Origin: Strobilurus pachycystidiatus
Taxonomy: Eukaryota; Basidiomycota; Agaricomycetes; Agaricales; Physalacriaceae
DNA length: 64,000 bases
NCBI GenBank assembly: GCA_019915135.1
Contig: JAHLMK010000001.1
Span: 4,154,001-4,218,000 of the forward strand
Direction of reading: 5' to 3'
Shown here: piece after piece, positions 20,476 to 31,185 of the stretch
How positions within the stretch are numbered: the stretch's first letter is position 1
How the letters are laid out: each line of letters opens with the position of its first letter
The notes under the pieces: model-generated
Seen by the model: the letters and a program-made list of their open reading frames with translations, nothing else
The model's database searches: none
What the model was told of the DNA's origin: nothing
Made by a program: the position numbers and the translations under genes

Positions 20476-22733
20476 TCACCGTTCAACCTTCTCCGTTTTT
20501 GCCTGGATTCTCTCCTTCACAGAACCATTGCCACCACTGACCTCAAGCATGACATACGCTGCCTTGGTGACCCAAGACGGATTAACCGCTGTCGTCCCGT
20601 CCAAGTTCTGTCAAAACCAATGAGATAAACCGCCCACGAAAAGAAAGGCCTAGGATATCTCCCAAGGCAAGAAATCAAAACACACCTTAACGAACGCCCT
20701 CAACCGACTGGGCACTATCAACACATCAGGCGCGTACGGCCCCATCGCGAGGCCCGCTACGCCATGCGTCACGTCCAAGTTCACATCCCGCGCTTCATCC
20801 AACGGGACTGGGAAGATAGGGTAAAAGCTACGCATCATCAGTTCAGTTCACGAGGAAGCGACGCGAACTTACCTGCGTTGCTGTAACAAAGTCCGACATG
20901 CCCCCGCCAGCCCATCCCCATCTTCCTTGAACTGGGGTTCCACCGCGTCGACAGCGAGTCCCGGCACGACGAGCTCGTGCGTCTTAACATGATACACTAC
21001 GTCCGTGCTCGTCACGCCGAACGACACGTCTCCGAGGCTGAACTGAGCGGGGTTTGGGACGAGGTGGATGCGCTAAATACAGGTAGGTAGTCTTTTCATG
21101 TCATGATGTAGAACGGGAGCAGACGCGGACGTACCCCATCCCCGCTCCGCACGTCCTCCTCAAACTCCGCTTGCGGGTACACCGCATGTGTGTTGACCAG
21201 ATCGCGTATACTTGGAACGAGCACGGCCTGACTGCCCGGCGTGGCGTCTAGAAGTTCGCTGAGTGGACGCGTGAAATGACGCTGGAAGAGTTGCAGAGGG
21301 CTGCAGTCGATGTCTCCGGTGAGGATGGAGTTGTGGGTTGCGTCGATGAAGGGTCCAAGCTTCAGTGTGATCACTGGACATGAGAGTAAGGGAAGGAAGG
21401 AGGCGAATGGACGTACCATGACAATCACAGTGGGCTTTTTAGCCTTGAGGGTAGTCAACAACGCCCTCCACGGTTTGAACGAAAGATCGTCCTCCGCCGT
21501 GTAAGGCCCACTACAGATACAAACGCTGAAAGCCTCCCCTTTTGGGTCAGAATCGGATTTTGGTAGTGCTCGAGTCAACAACGGAGGTGGCTAGATATGC
21601 ACTTCAAATGAATATTAAATGCATATTTTTGACTGGCACTTACCGCTAAAAACTCAGTCACAGCAAACCACCCACCCCCTCCATTCTTCCCTTTCAATGC
21701 CACCAGCGCGCCGGGAAACACGCTCAGGCCAGTCCCTTTGGGCGCACCACGAATAACCAGTGTTTCAGGCGGCGCGAAGCGTATCGGTACGCGATGTGTA
21801 CCCGAACCCATGGCGCGCGAGGTGTCGAGCATAAGCGTACTTTCGTCCAGTTTCGTCGACGTCGATTGTTCAGTGTCTTGTGAGATGCGACCGGTGACAT
21901 AAATCTCCTCCTAGACGAAGGGTAAGGCGAGTTGAAAGCGAGTGGGAAGGGCGGAGGAGGACATACATCCGTTATCGAAGCGGGATCGGTGCTGAGTTCG
22001 ACCCCATAGTGGCTCTTGATGAGCTCGGCGAAGACCTCCATCTGTCTATCCAAAACTGCAGAGAGACGTGAGCACGAAAGGAATGCATAGAACCAGGAGA
22101 AAGCGCACCATCACAGCGCTGGAGCATCTTTTCGTACATATAGCGGTCTTTTCGCGTATAATGAATGGTCATTCACCAGGATACGATGAAGTTAAGCACT
22201 CACAAGCCCGACTTTTCCGATCGCCCTCCGGTCCTTTGAAAACTACTTTCGAAGGCGCCTGAGCGTGTGTTGCCTTTCCCGACGCGACATTGATCCCAAG
22301 GTCCATATCCACATCCTCGCTCTTCACCTGCGGCCCACCCATATTCCTCTGCATGAAGTTGGACATCCTGTTGGGGCCTTTCTGCATGAACATCCCTCTC
22401 CGCGCCGGAGTCTTGTTCGCCTGCTGGGTTCTTCGCGCTTTCGCCTCGTTGAGGAGGGTAGCCTTGAGTGACGACACGGCCTCCGCGTCGAACGCGCGTC
22501 GCGTGGATGATTGAAACGGCATGCTAAAGTTGGCAGTCATGGCCTCCCATTTGTACAACAGATCGTCGGGCGAGAGCGTGTAGAGTTTGCAGAGGGACAT
22601 GCCTATTGAGGATTGATCAGGAGGAGAGAAACTGGCTGGGAGAGGGAGGAGGAATGAGTTAGATACGGACATTCTTCAACAAGGGAGTTGTCGAGGTCTT
22701 CGCCGAGGCGATCGCGAATTTCTTTGGCAGACA
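20476..22733 (-). CDS. POL12: DNA polymerase alpha subunit B
   Basis: This is the B subunit of the polymerase alpha-primase complex, which starts DNA synthesis in the nucleus. It is recognised by the calcineurin-like/OB region: a segment around 21570-21330 reads SVCICSGPYT, then LKLGPFIDATHNS and AVLVPSIRD, all POLA2 signatures. The N-terminal helical domain starts at 22733 (MSAKEIRDRLGEDL) and is followed by a basic Gln/Arg-rich linker. The OB fold part carries the words RDVNLDVTHG and YAPDVLIVPS. The last exon is 20607-20476. About nine exons are read, and internal limits are approximate. The metallophosphatase-like fold in this family is catalytically dead, as known for B subunits. The size fits the family. 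Confidence 0.88.
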
Positions 22734-22923
22734 TGGTCGTCGGAGGCAAAACGCGTACAGTCACAAACGCGTCGTGACGAGTGACAAATGAGGCACATCG
22801 GTCCTCGTCTTGAAGAGGCCTGCAGAATCTGGCAGTAGCTTGATGAATGGTTCCAAATAACCGAATTCTGCATACAAGCAAAACCATCGCACACCCAACA
22901 AATGTAACACCGAAATCAATTTA

Positions 22924-23658
22924 TCAAGACGACGCGGAAACAGGGCACCCCGAGCCAATCTTCGTGGGATCCTTCTCTTCAATCGTGCTCGCCATCAGCG
23001 TAGCGGCCTCCGTCCCCATTGCTTCAAATCCTGCTACGATCCCAGCCCGGTCACCAGGGCTAACCTCTTGGCTCATCTTCGCCTTCCCCACCAACTTCGT
23101 AATCTCCACCTCCAATCCAATGATAGCCTTCTTCAACAAGTCCACGTATTTTGTCGGTGCATCCAAAACCGCCCAAGGCTCTCCCTCGGTATAGCGTGCC
23201 TCGCACATGTCCGTCAAGTCCTCTACTTGTGTCTGGAGGAATGCAGATGCGGAATCGTGAAGCTTGACGCGCCCTGTGACCTGTACCGCGGAGTAGTTCC
23301 AAGTAGGGACCACTTTGGCGGTCGCAGGCTTTGTCTCCGTGTAGAATCTTGCTGAAACGTAGTGGTCCACTGGTCCGTTGAATACGATTGTCAATTGGAG
23401 TTCTGCGTTGGATTGGGAAGCGGCTAATAACGCCTTGGCGTGCGGATTGGCGCGTGCCATGTGGCCGCGTAGCTTGCCAAGTCCATTGGATGCTGGGTCG
23501 GGTATGTCGAGGACCCATGGAAGGTGAGTGACTTCAACGTCGGGCACTGGAGATTCGGATGATGGGTGGACGCTGATCATGAGACCAAATGGATTGGATT
23601 GAATGAATTCATGGAGTGTGAGAATATCCGATTCTGCGTGTACGGCACGAAGATACAT
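22924..23658 (-). CDS. PaiB-like FMN-binding protein
   Basis: This intronless 244-aa gene encodes a protein of the PaiB / FMN-binding negative transcriptional regulator family, which has a split-barrel flavin-binding fold. Visible family features are an N-terminal MYLRAVHAESD, then HEFIQSNPFGLMIS, GKLRGHMARANPH, and VFNGPVDHYVSARFY followed by VPTWNYSAVQVTGR. In bacteria the family was linked to control of sporulation and protease genes. Fungal members are usually single-domain and of unknown role, and DNA binding should not be assumed. It stands alone, 190 bp from the start of POL12. Confidence 0.88.
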   Translation of the reverse strand: MYLRAVHAESDILTLHEFIQSNPFGLMISVHPSSESPVPDVEVTHLPWVLDIPDPASNGLGKLRGHMARANPHAKALLAASQSNAELQLTIVFNGPVDHYVSARFYTETKPATAKVVPTWNYSAVQVTGRVKLHDSASAFLQTQVEDLTDMCEARYTEGEPWAVLDAPTKYVDLLKKAIIGLEVEITKLVGKAKMSQEVSPGDRAGIVAGFEAMGTEAATLMASTIEEKDPTKIGSGCPVSASS

Positions 23659-23917
23659 CCTAGTGCGTAGGGGGTGAAAGGTTGGGCAGAGCAGCTGGAA
23701 ACTGAAGGGTTTTAATACACTTGACGGCGGCCTTCTTCCTGATGGCCGATAATCACATCATATCCGAGTCAGTCCAGCATCCGACATCGTGACTCACCTA
23801 TTGGGTGTTCTCTGAGCTCAGTTCCAGAATTTCTTGACAATCAAGAGATAGCGCAGAGAAGACTCAGCATGGCCAGCATACAGTGATACACCCTTCAGCA
23901 CGTTGGGCGTTTAGTTA

Positions 23918-24268
23918 GAGCCTGTTCGGCAACCGGGTTTTGAGGGAGGTTTTGGCAAAAACCGGGTTTTCGGAAAGTGCCTGCTCTGTGACACTGTGTG
24001 ACTCTCATCATTCTGCCACCGAAGAAGAAGAACGACACTCTCCTGCTAGATATATCTCTTCCGAGCCCTCTGGCGCTCTGCACTGCGACTGCATCGGCAT
24101 AAAGTGCTGTGGAACTTCTTTCGCGGCATGAGGGCAAGATATAATATTGACGCCAACGTATGGTTGGATCATGGCGTGACATCTACTGTTTAGGAAAACC
24201 CGGTTTTCGAGTCTCAAAACCCGGTTTTCGCCAAAACCCTCCTCAAAACCCGGTTGCCGAACAGGCTC
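23918..24268. mobile_element. PIF/Harbinger-type MITE (351 bp)
   Basis: Long terminal inverted repeats begin GAGCCTGTTCGGCAAC on both ends and extend about 50 bp (about 23918-23970 and 24215-24268). They contain repeated AAACCCGG / CCGGGTTT blocks. A TTA trinucleotide flanks the element on each side (23915-23917 and 24269-24271). The 3-bp TTA target duplication plus a terminus starting GAGCCTGTT is typical of PIF/Harbinger elements. The interior codes for nothing recognisable, so it depends on a transposase elsewhere. It lies between the PaiB-like gene and the amylase region. Confidence 0.88.
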
Positions 24269-24271
24269 TTA

Positions 24272-25547
24272 GAGAATCGACTTATCGATCAACACATGTG
24301 GTATGGTCTCAATTTAAGCGCGCGCTTAAGAGCGCTTTAGTCAGCACGGGGTTCCGGGCGGAATCCATACAATCTACAGTAAGTGAGGATTTTGTCGTTG
24401 AGTCTTTCTTCACGAGGGTAAGTTGAGGGTAATTCTGGGTCATTTAATCATGTAGTGGTACATACTACGCCGGTTTGATAACCCAGAACTTGCATGCAAG
24501 TACAGTAGCTTGCAGGTTTGTTGTGTTTGTCTACTTTTGAAGTATCTCACCGAAGCGACTGGGTTATCAAATGAGCATGGCTGGGCCTCATATATCAGAC
24601 ACAGAAGACCGCCTTACCAAGATACACTTCTGTCGTCACTTCCTGCTGAGGAAATCGTGGACGGACAGTGGACCGACGCGCTTTCTTGGCAATCCTTCGG
24701 AGGAAGTGGCAAGCTGACTTCGAACTCACTGAATGCCGACGGATGGAAGTGGATTGCACTTACGCAGTATACGAAGACTGTCGCGAGAACTTCAAAAGCT
24801 CATATCTTGTGGTTTTTCCACAGGCCAGATCGAAGGCTTTGCTTTTTGACCTTCTTCTTCGTGGACGTCCGCAGCCCTCATGGACGGCGCCACATTCAAC
24901 GTAGAACAGAGCGCCTTGTATCGTGATCTGATCTGCCTCAGAAGTCTAGATATGTCGAGGTTCGATGAGGACTCGTCGGCAGATGGATTGACGCGAGGGA
25001 ATTGGGCGATCTGGTCTAGGAGATGGCGGATGTGGTTGACTGCGCGGCTGGGAAATTTGTCAAATGGCGAAAGAGAGATGGATACTTCGACCTCATGTAC
25101 CTGTCTTCCTTCCCATTCTGCTCAAGTATGGCCTTCCAGGTGCGTGCGAAGCCTTCGTAGAATCCAAGCTCTTCCCACATCTCAAAACCTTTTTCGCGAC
25201 CCAGAGCGCGTCCCTCGATGAGGCCATGAATGCGACCATGATCGTACCCCTGAGTATATCCCGAGTCGTAGAAACTGAGGGCTCGTCAAAATATGCAATC
25301 CGGTATAAAAGAGATCTCCAACGTTTGTTCCAGGTGAACAAGGGCCTCGAGGTCGAAATCCATTCGGATGATGTTGATGGCGGAAAGTCAAGATCAAGAT
25401 CACGCTTCTGCGGCTTCGGCCCCCATGTTTTGTGTCCTCATGGTGACTGGATTTGCAGCTTCGTTCTTCGCAACATTAACAAATACAGATATTATCCACA
25501 AAACGAATACAATACAGAACGAAAGGAGCTGCTAAAGAAGGTACTGT
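24272..25547. other. Region with a possible decayed plus-strand gene
   Basis: Open plus-strand segments at 24668-24904 and 25064-25540 have a coding look: a conserved-seeming hydrophobic/aromatic pattern such as SSYLVVFPQARSKALLFDLL, and later GACEAFVESKLFPHLKTFF. They are in different frames, a stop precedes the first, and no clean splice joins them. I do not recognise a family. It may be a broken gene or one with unusual introns. The end runs into the 3' end of the amylase gene on the other strand. Confidence 0.3.
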
Positions 25548-27327
25548 TTATACGTTCCACTGGAAGAAATAAGAAGTCAAAAGAGAGGCGCCAAGCAATA
25601 TCATCCACATCGGTTGTGGCCCACTGGGAGGAGAGCCCGAATCGCTGGCTTCGTGTATGATGGCGTAGTGCACCTCGTCCTGGCATATCTTCGTTTGGTC
25701 CAGGACGTCTCCCCTCACAAGAACAAGCGGTCGTCCGCCACCACTGTACTCCTTATTGATATATCCACCCGCCCCGACAACCCATTGCTTGCACCTGCCG
25801 TCTCCAAACCCGCCCGAAGTAACATCGAAAAAGACTGTACTTGGCGCATACCCAGTCTGCACTGCGATGCTAGTCGCATCTCGACCGGGACTGCCGATGT
25901 TCGTGAGGATGACAATGACGGGTCCCTTCTCGAATGCGATTCCATAGGGCGATTGTGTTAGAATCGTGGTCGGTGCTTTAGTCCACGAGTCGTTTAGTTT
26001 GGCAACGAGAAAGCTCCGAATGATGTTCAGCTCGCTGATGAGGGTATACGCGGGAGTCGCGGAATAATTGGATGGCCATAGCGGCTCACGGTTGTACGGG
26101 TCTGCGGCACCGTTGAAGTATTGTTCTTGGCCGGCGTAAACGATAGGGATACCGTCCGCCATGAATGTCCAGGTCATAGCGTTGTACATGGCTTGAGGAT
26201 CGACGGTGTGACTGTGCCACCTCGAGACATCGTGGTTCTCCAGGAAGTTACCGAGGACGGTGAGATCTGTAAACTTGGCTTTGCTCTGCTCCAAGACCCT
26301 CGCCACCTCGCTGACGTTGCCGTCTCCCGGGAGAGCAAAGGCACTTTTCAGTGCGGCGTACATTGGGAAGTTGAGGACGGAATCCAATGCCCCAGGTCCC
26401 TGAAAATCAGCGATAGGGTCGACGTCTCCACCGCCAAAGACCTCTCCCATGCAAAACACTCCAGCACTTCCACAGAACTTCGGCCAAAAGTCAACGTTGA
26501 CGTGTTTTGCCGCGTCAATCCGAAGTCCGTCGATCCCGTATTCCTTGACAAACTGGGCGATCCATGAGGTATAGGTAGAGACGACCTCCGCGTTGGTGGT
26601 ATCCAGATCAGGCAGAGTCACGTTTGTATCACCCAACCAGCAATTTTGCTCGCTCGTCGTATTTCCCCACGCGATTGCACAATATGGATGGTAGTACGAG
26701 GCGTCTTTGAAGAGATAGGAAGAATAGTCGGGTGTCGTCGAAGTAGACATGACATTGTTGATCACCATGTCGACCATGAGGTACATGCCACGCTCATGGA
26801 GGGCAGCACTCAGCGCATGGAGGTCGTCCGATGTACCAAATTTGGAGTTCAACTGGGTGATATCCGCCATCCAATAGCCGTGGTATGGGTCTCCGTAGAC
26901 AGTCCGAGGCCCCTCATAGTTTTGATTCACCGGCGAGATCCAGACTGGACAAAAGTCAACATCCAGTTGGGCGAGATGAGAGTGCGCGACGGACTGGCAG
27001 TGAAACCTGCGTTCTGGATGTAATCGAGATTTTCACGTATTCTGGATGGCAGTCAGGGAGAGGATCACACTAGGCGGTTACTCACGTATTCCATGTTCCG
27101 CCGCAAAATTTCTGCTTCCCTGGGTCACAAGCGTTGGTGTCAGCACCCGCTGGCAAGGCATAGCGGTCGGTTATAATTCTAGACAAAAACAAGGTTGGGC
27201 GAGGTTTCGACCAAGGACAGCAAGAAACGCACTGGTATATGCTCCGTCCTCGCCACTGCTCAGCAGTAGCTGCATAGATACGGGGTATAACGAGGTGGAG
27301 GATGGCCAACGGCCAGTGAATGCGCAT
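25548..27327 (-). CDS. Alpha-amylase (GH13), probably GPI-anchored
   Basis: This secreted fungal alpha-amylase cuts internal alpha-1,4 bonds in starch or cell-wall alpha-glucan. Four phase-checked exons (27327-27233, 27178-27086, 27041-26995, 26944-25548) give 543 aa. A signal peptide is visible (MRIHWPLAILHLVIPRIYA), then SIYQIITDRYA and the fungal CGGTW motif. The GH13 catalytic residues are present: Asp in GLRIDAAKH, Glu in GEVFGGG, Asp in FLENHDVSR. The C-terminus is a Ser/Pro-rich spacer followed by a short hydrophobic tail (MILLGASLLTSYFF). That arrangement fits GPI attachment, as in wall-associated amylases of yeasts, and is unlike plain Taka-amylase. Location at the cell surface is inferred from that tail. 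Confidence 0.93.
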
Positions 27328-27819
27328 GGTATCAGGGAGAGAAAAAAAACAAGTTCGGCGAGGTAATGAGCGTGGTTGCGAGTCCAGCGGCGGGTGACAG
27401 AGACTGTAACTCTAAAGGCGGAGCATCGAGGGCACCTGCACGAGCATGCGCAATATTATATGTCCCCATGTGGAAAAGGGGGTCAGCTGAGGTCTATTTG
27501 GCATCGAAACCCAGGGGTCCTGCAAGCGTCCGTGCTAGAAGAAAGTTTCTGCATCGGTCTTGTGAGGTCGTGCTGTACAGTACGCTGTGGTGAATGAAGG
27601 CAGGAAGCGAAGAGGGTTTGCAGGGCTGCACTCGTACTTGACAGTGGAGTACTTATTGCATATAAAAGCGGCAATATTTCTTTATCTCCGGTTGAACAAG
27701 GACCCATACATGTACACAAGTGAGAACCATTTATCGTGGATACACTGCTACCAAAACAAAATTCGTTGAGAACGATGCCTTTGGAGCATACTTAGAAGCG
27801 TACCGCCACCCAAGTCGCC

Positions 27820-28876
27820 CTACTCAAGCTTCAAGAAGTTCAACAGAATTCGAAAGTACCTTGACTGACGTAAATCCCTTGCGGAAAAGAGAAGACATAC
27901 TTGGACTATTACCTTTCGGGGGCCTCGTAAAAAGGCAGGTGGGTGCATTCTTCCATGTCGACCCATTTGCATTGGGGAATCAGGTCATAGAAAGGACGAA
28001 CAGCAGGCTCCCACATCTCATCGTTCGGTGACGAAATAAGAAGAGTGCGTGCAGTAACGTCCTTCAACACAGGAAGCGTTGTCCAGTCCCGAAGCGTTTT
28101 TGACATGTTGAAGTCAGGAGGACCTTCAAGTGGGCGGATTAGCGCCAACCTTCCTTTGGTATAGACTCTTCTTACGATTCTTCCCAGTCACACCCAAGCT
28201 AGCCAACAAGTCTTCTGGCCACGGGTCCAAGCTGCAGATGTGCATCTGGTTATATCGCTGTATCGCCGCCTTGTACTCTTCCGATGATGTCGTTCCGTCG
28301 GCTCTGTGCTTCTTGATCACCTTGTCCAGTCCATCCGGCATTTGATCGACCCAATATGCTGCGCCTTCACGATACAACGCCGAAGACGCAAATGTATTGG
28401 CAAGGATCAATTTTTTGAGGCCAGGATGAGGGCGGCGTGAGGCGTAGTCCGCTCCAAGAACACCACCCCACGAATGGCCAAGTAAGTCAAAGTTATCGCG
28501 GATTTCAAGATGGGAAAGAAGGTTGTCAAGCTCATCGTTGTAGAGCTCCATAGACCAGAATTCAGGCGGGGCGTCCGGTGCTTGGGTACGCGGCAGCTGG
28601 TTATAGTACACAACCGGGATCCCAGCATCCGTGTACAACTTGGTGTGTGGCCGCATACTATCGATCGTTTTCAGTGATCTTCGCATTGCGACGAGAATAT
28701 CTCACTTACTAGATGTAGTCCATACCTGGGCCACCGTGCAGCATCACGACGGGGCGGTGTTTGCCATTCAATTCCCCGACGATCATGTACCATGTCGTAA
28801 ACGTCTGGGAGCCGACAACGAAGGGGATGGTTCCCTCTGTAGGAGGCGTTTCCGTGGCGGCGGGTGTTGAGCTCAT
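27820..28876 (-). CDS. Proline iminopeptidase-like alpha/beta hydrolase
   Basis: This is an S33-type alpha/beta hydrolase. The first exon begins at 28876 and contains the oxyanion motif VMLHGGPGMDY. The second (about 28670-28150) holds the nucleophile elbow GHSWGG. The third (about 28135-27910) holds the Asp region ISSPNDEMW and the His in CTHLPFYEAPE. A short last exon ends at TAG 27820-27822 after a CAAG acceptor. The catalytic triad is complete. Members release N-terminal proline or act on amides and esters of small molecules, so the substrate here is unknown. No signal peptide is seen, so it is probably cytosolic. The neighbour on the right is non-coding. Confidence 0.85.
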
Positions 28877-30179
28877 GGTGGTCAGCAGCTGTCCTTTCGA
28901 AGCGCTTATCTACTTATGCTCGGCACTAGCATACACATGATCTGGGTGATGGACGGGAGAAGGCCGAGTGATGGATGCGATGGCACATCTTTGTTGGCAG
29001 AAGTCGAATACTTCTGTGGGATGGCAAAGAATTGACGAGGAATCCCCGGCCCCTGCTCGAGGATGGTGGAACAAAAGAAAAAGTACTTTTGACCTTTGAT
29101 TCTTTACTACACGTCGGCATGTCGGGCCGAGTGTTGAGTGTTAACGTTCACCGAGCAGAGACTATGCATGACAGATAGAAATCTGTTGGGAATCTGAAGC
29201 ATCATCATTCGAAGAAGAACAAGGGCTTGCACCATATTCAGAGCTGGGATGATCACAGGATGATCCGCGTCCGCGCAGAAGAATGTCGCGTGCATGACAT
29301 CCAGTACGGAAGTCTGTCGAAAGTCTCAATCGTGTATGATGGGGATGGGTTCCTAGTGACAGTCGGTACTGGAAGATCGCTAGGTCCCTTTCGCCTGTAG
29401 ATCAAGTGGCAATGAAATGCGCTCAAGGTTCAGTCTAGGAGTGGCATTCAATGACTCAATTGAGTAAGTGTGGCCCCGTAAAGGTCGCGCCAGCGATTAT
29501 GATTGATCTTGTTTGATGTTCAGTACAGGATCCATGCGCATCCTGTTCAGAACTCAGCAGTAGAAGGTACGATCATGGCGATTTTCGAGGGCGGTCGTGC
29601 GATAGTTGCGCCGCTGCGGAAAACTCAGTCCAATAATGAATGTTCAAAGCTTGAGCCGCAAGCAAGGAAGGCTTGTGGTACGTTTGGCCCAGATATGTTC
29701 TATGCGAGTTGAGGGTGATGTTTGCAAGTTGAAGAAGCTGTGAAATTGATATGAGAATCGGACTAAGTACGCCGTACAGTAATTTGCGGAGCTTACAATT
29801 TCGGTAATTCCAGCGGTTGGAGCAAGGAGAATACCCAATCACCATGTACTCCGACGCCAATCCAAGACCATAGCAAGGCTCGGTGTCGAAACTCCACATC
29901 TCGACTGTAACAGTCGCTTCTTCGATGTCGCGCAGAGAACCACACGAGGGGAGAAACCGCATGGACGATGACAACGGCAAAGAGAAAGAAGGAAAACCTG
30001 CAGCTCAATGAAAAGCCTTTGACAGAGAGCCTCTCCTGTCCCTCTTCCCCGAGTGTGTACATCTTTTGGGTCGAGGGAAGACTTGGTGATCACTTCGAAA
30101 CCCTAGGAAGATCTGCATTCTGAGTCCGTTGCCGAATGAGCTGTCTGAAAGGAAGATATTATATTGAGTAAGATATAGA
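28877..30179. other. Intergenic stretch of 1.3 kb
   Basis: I see no gene. Minus-strand open frames at 29573-30093 overlap one another, have no homologous look, and lack good splice signals. 28877-29000 should contain the hydrolase promoter, and 30100-30180 the 3' flank of the uL15m gene. Confidence 0.5.
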
Positions 30180-31143
30180 TTACGCTCTTTTGACTTTGCG
30201 CATGTCGAAAGCCTGTTTGCGCCACGCGCTAAGCTCCTTGCCAACGTCCATCCAGCGTTCTTGAACGAACGGCAGGCTGCCCAATTTCTCGAGATATGAC
30301 GGTGATATATATCCCCGGTTCCGCTCGCGGCCGTACCAGACTTTTGACGACATAAGCAGGAGCACAGGTTGGCTGGGATGGAATGTAACGCACTAATATC
30401 CTCGCGACGCGTCGGTGCGGCCTCCGTCCGGTCTGTCCTCCCCTTGATGCAGTCGCGAAGTGCGAGAGGGTTGTAGTATTTGCAGACAACGGTGCCGCCG
30501 TTTTCCTCGATGGCTTTGACGGCACTCTTTGAGGCCCGGGAGGGTGTGATGTAGATCTTGCTTTTGAAGAAATCGAGTCCCTGGTAAGTGGAGAGGTGTC
30601 TTAGAAATCTTTCAAGGTACAATCACGCTCAAGCAACGCACGTCTCCCAGAATCTTGATGCCGTCGTGGGCGTCATGAATGCACCCGCTCAGCAGTAACT
30701 CCCTGGCAGTAATCGGCTTCTCAGGCGAGCTTGTTATCCGACCTTGGTCTATCCAAAACTGCAGGCGCTCGAGATTGACGGGTGCCCATTTCTTGTTGTT
30801 CCTACAGTAACGCCATCGAAATTTGACAACTTGTGAAAGTCGTATGCAATAACGCACTGGTTGAAAAAACCTCGCTTGGGGAACAGCTTGGTTATGGGCG
30901 TCTGTCCTCCTTCGAAGCCTGGTTTTATTCCGGCTCCAGAGCGAGAGTTTTGGCCATTATGACCCCGTCCGGACGTGCCGCCGTGATTTGAACCTTGACC
31001 TCGTCCGACTCGTTTTTGCTGTGCGCTCCGCATGAATTGCTGCTTTGGGCCGACGAGATAGATATGAATACCTTATGTTGGGACCCCCGCGCAGGGCTGA
31101 GGTTGCCCATCGTTACGCGGACGGACCGCAGACGCGAAGCCAT
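30180..31143 (-). CDS. MRPL10: Mitochondrial ribosomal protein uL15m
   Basis: This is the mitochondrial large-subunit protein of the uL15 family. The first exon starts at 31143 and ends after SPARGSQHK at a GTATTC donor; the second resumes with [22 protein letters not shown]. That Gly/Arg-rich segment with [15 protein letters not shown] is the uL15 signature. Later exons give [31 protein letters not shown] and a conserved [14 protein letters not shown] segment. The C-terminal extension ([17 protein letters not shown], then DMRKVKRA) matches fungal mitochondrial forms. It is transcribed away from MOD5, whose start codon is only 43 bp distant. Confidence 0.9.
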
Positions 31144-31185
31144 GGTGGGAAGAGGAGGACAAGGTAGTGTTGCCTAAACGGGAAA
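31144..31185. promoter_or_regulatory. 42-bp bidirectional intergenic region
   Basis: Only 42 bp separate the start codons of uL15m (minus) and MOD5 (plus). Any core promoter must be shared or must lie inside the two 5' coding regions. The stretch is purine-rich (GGGAAGAGGAGGAC) and contains no TATA box. Confidence 0.7.
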
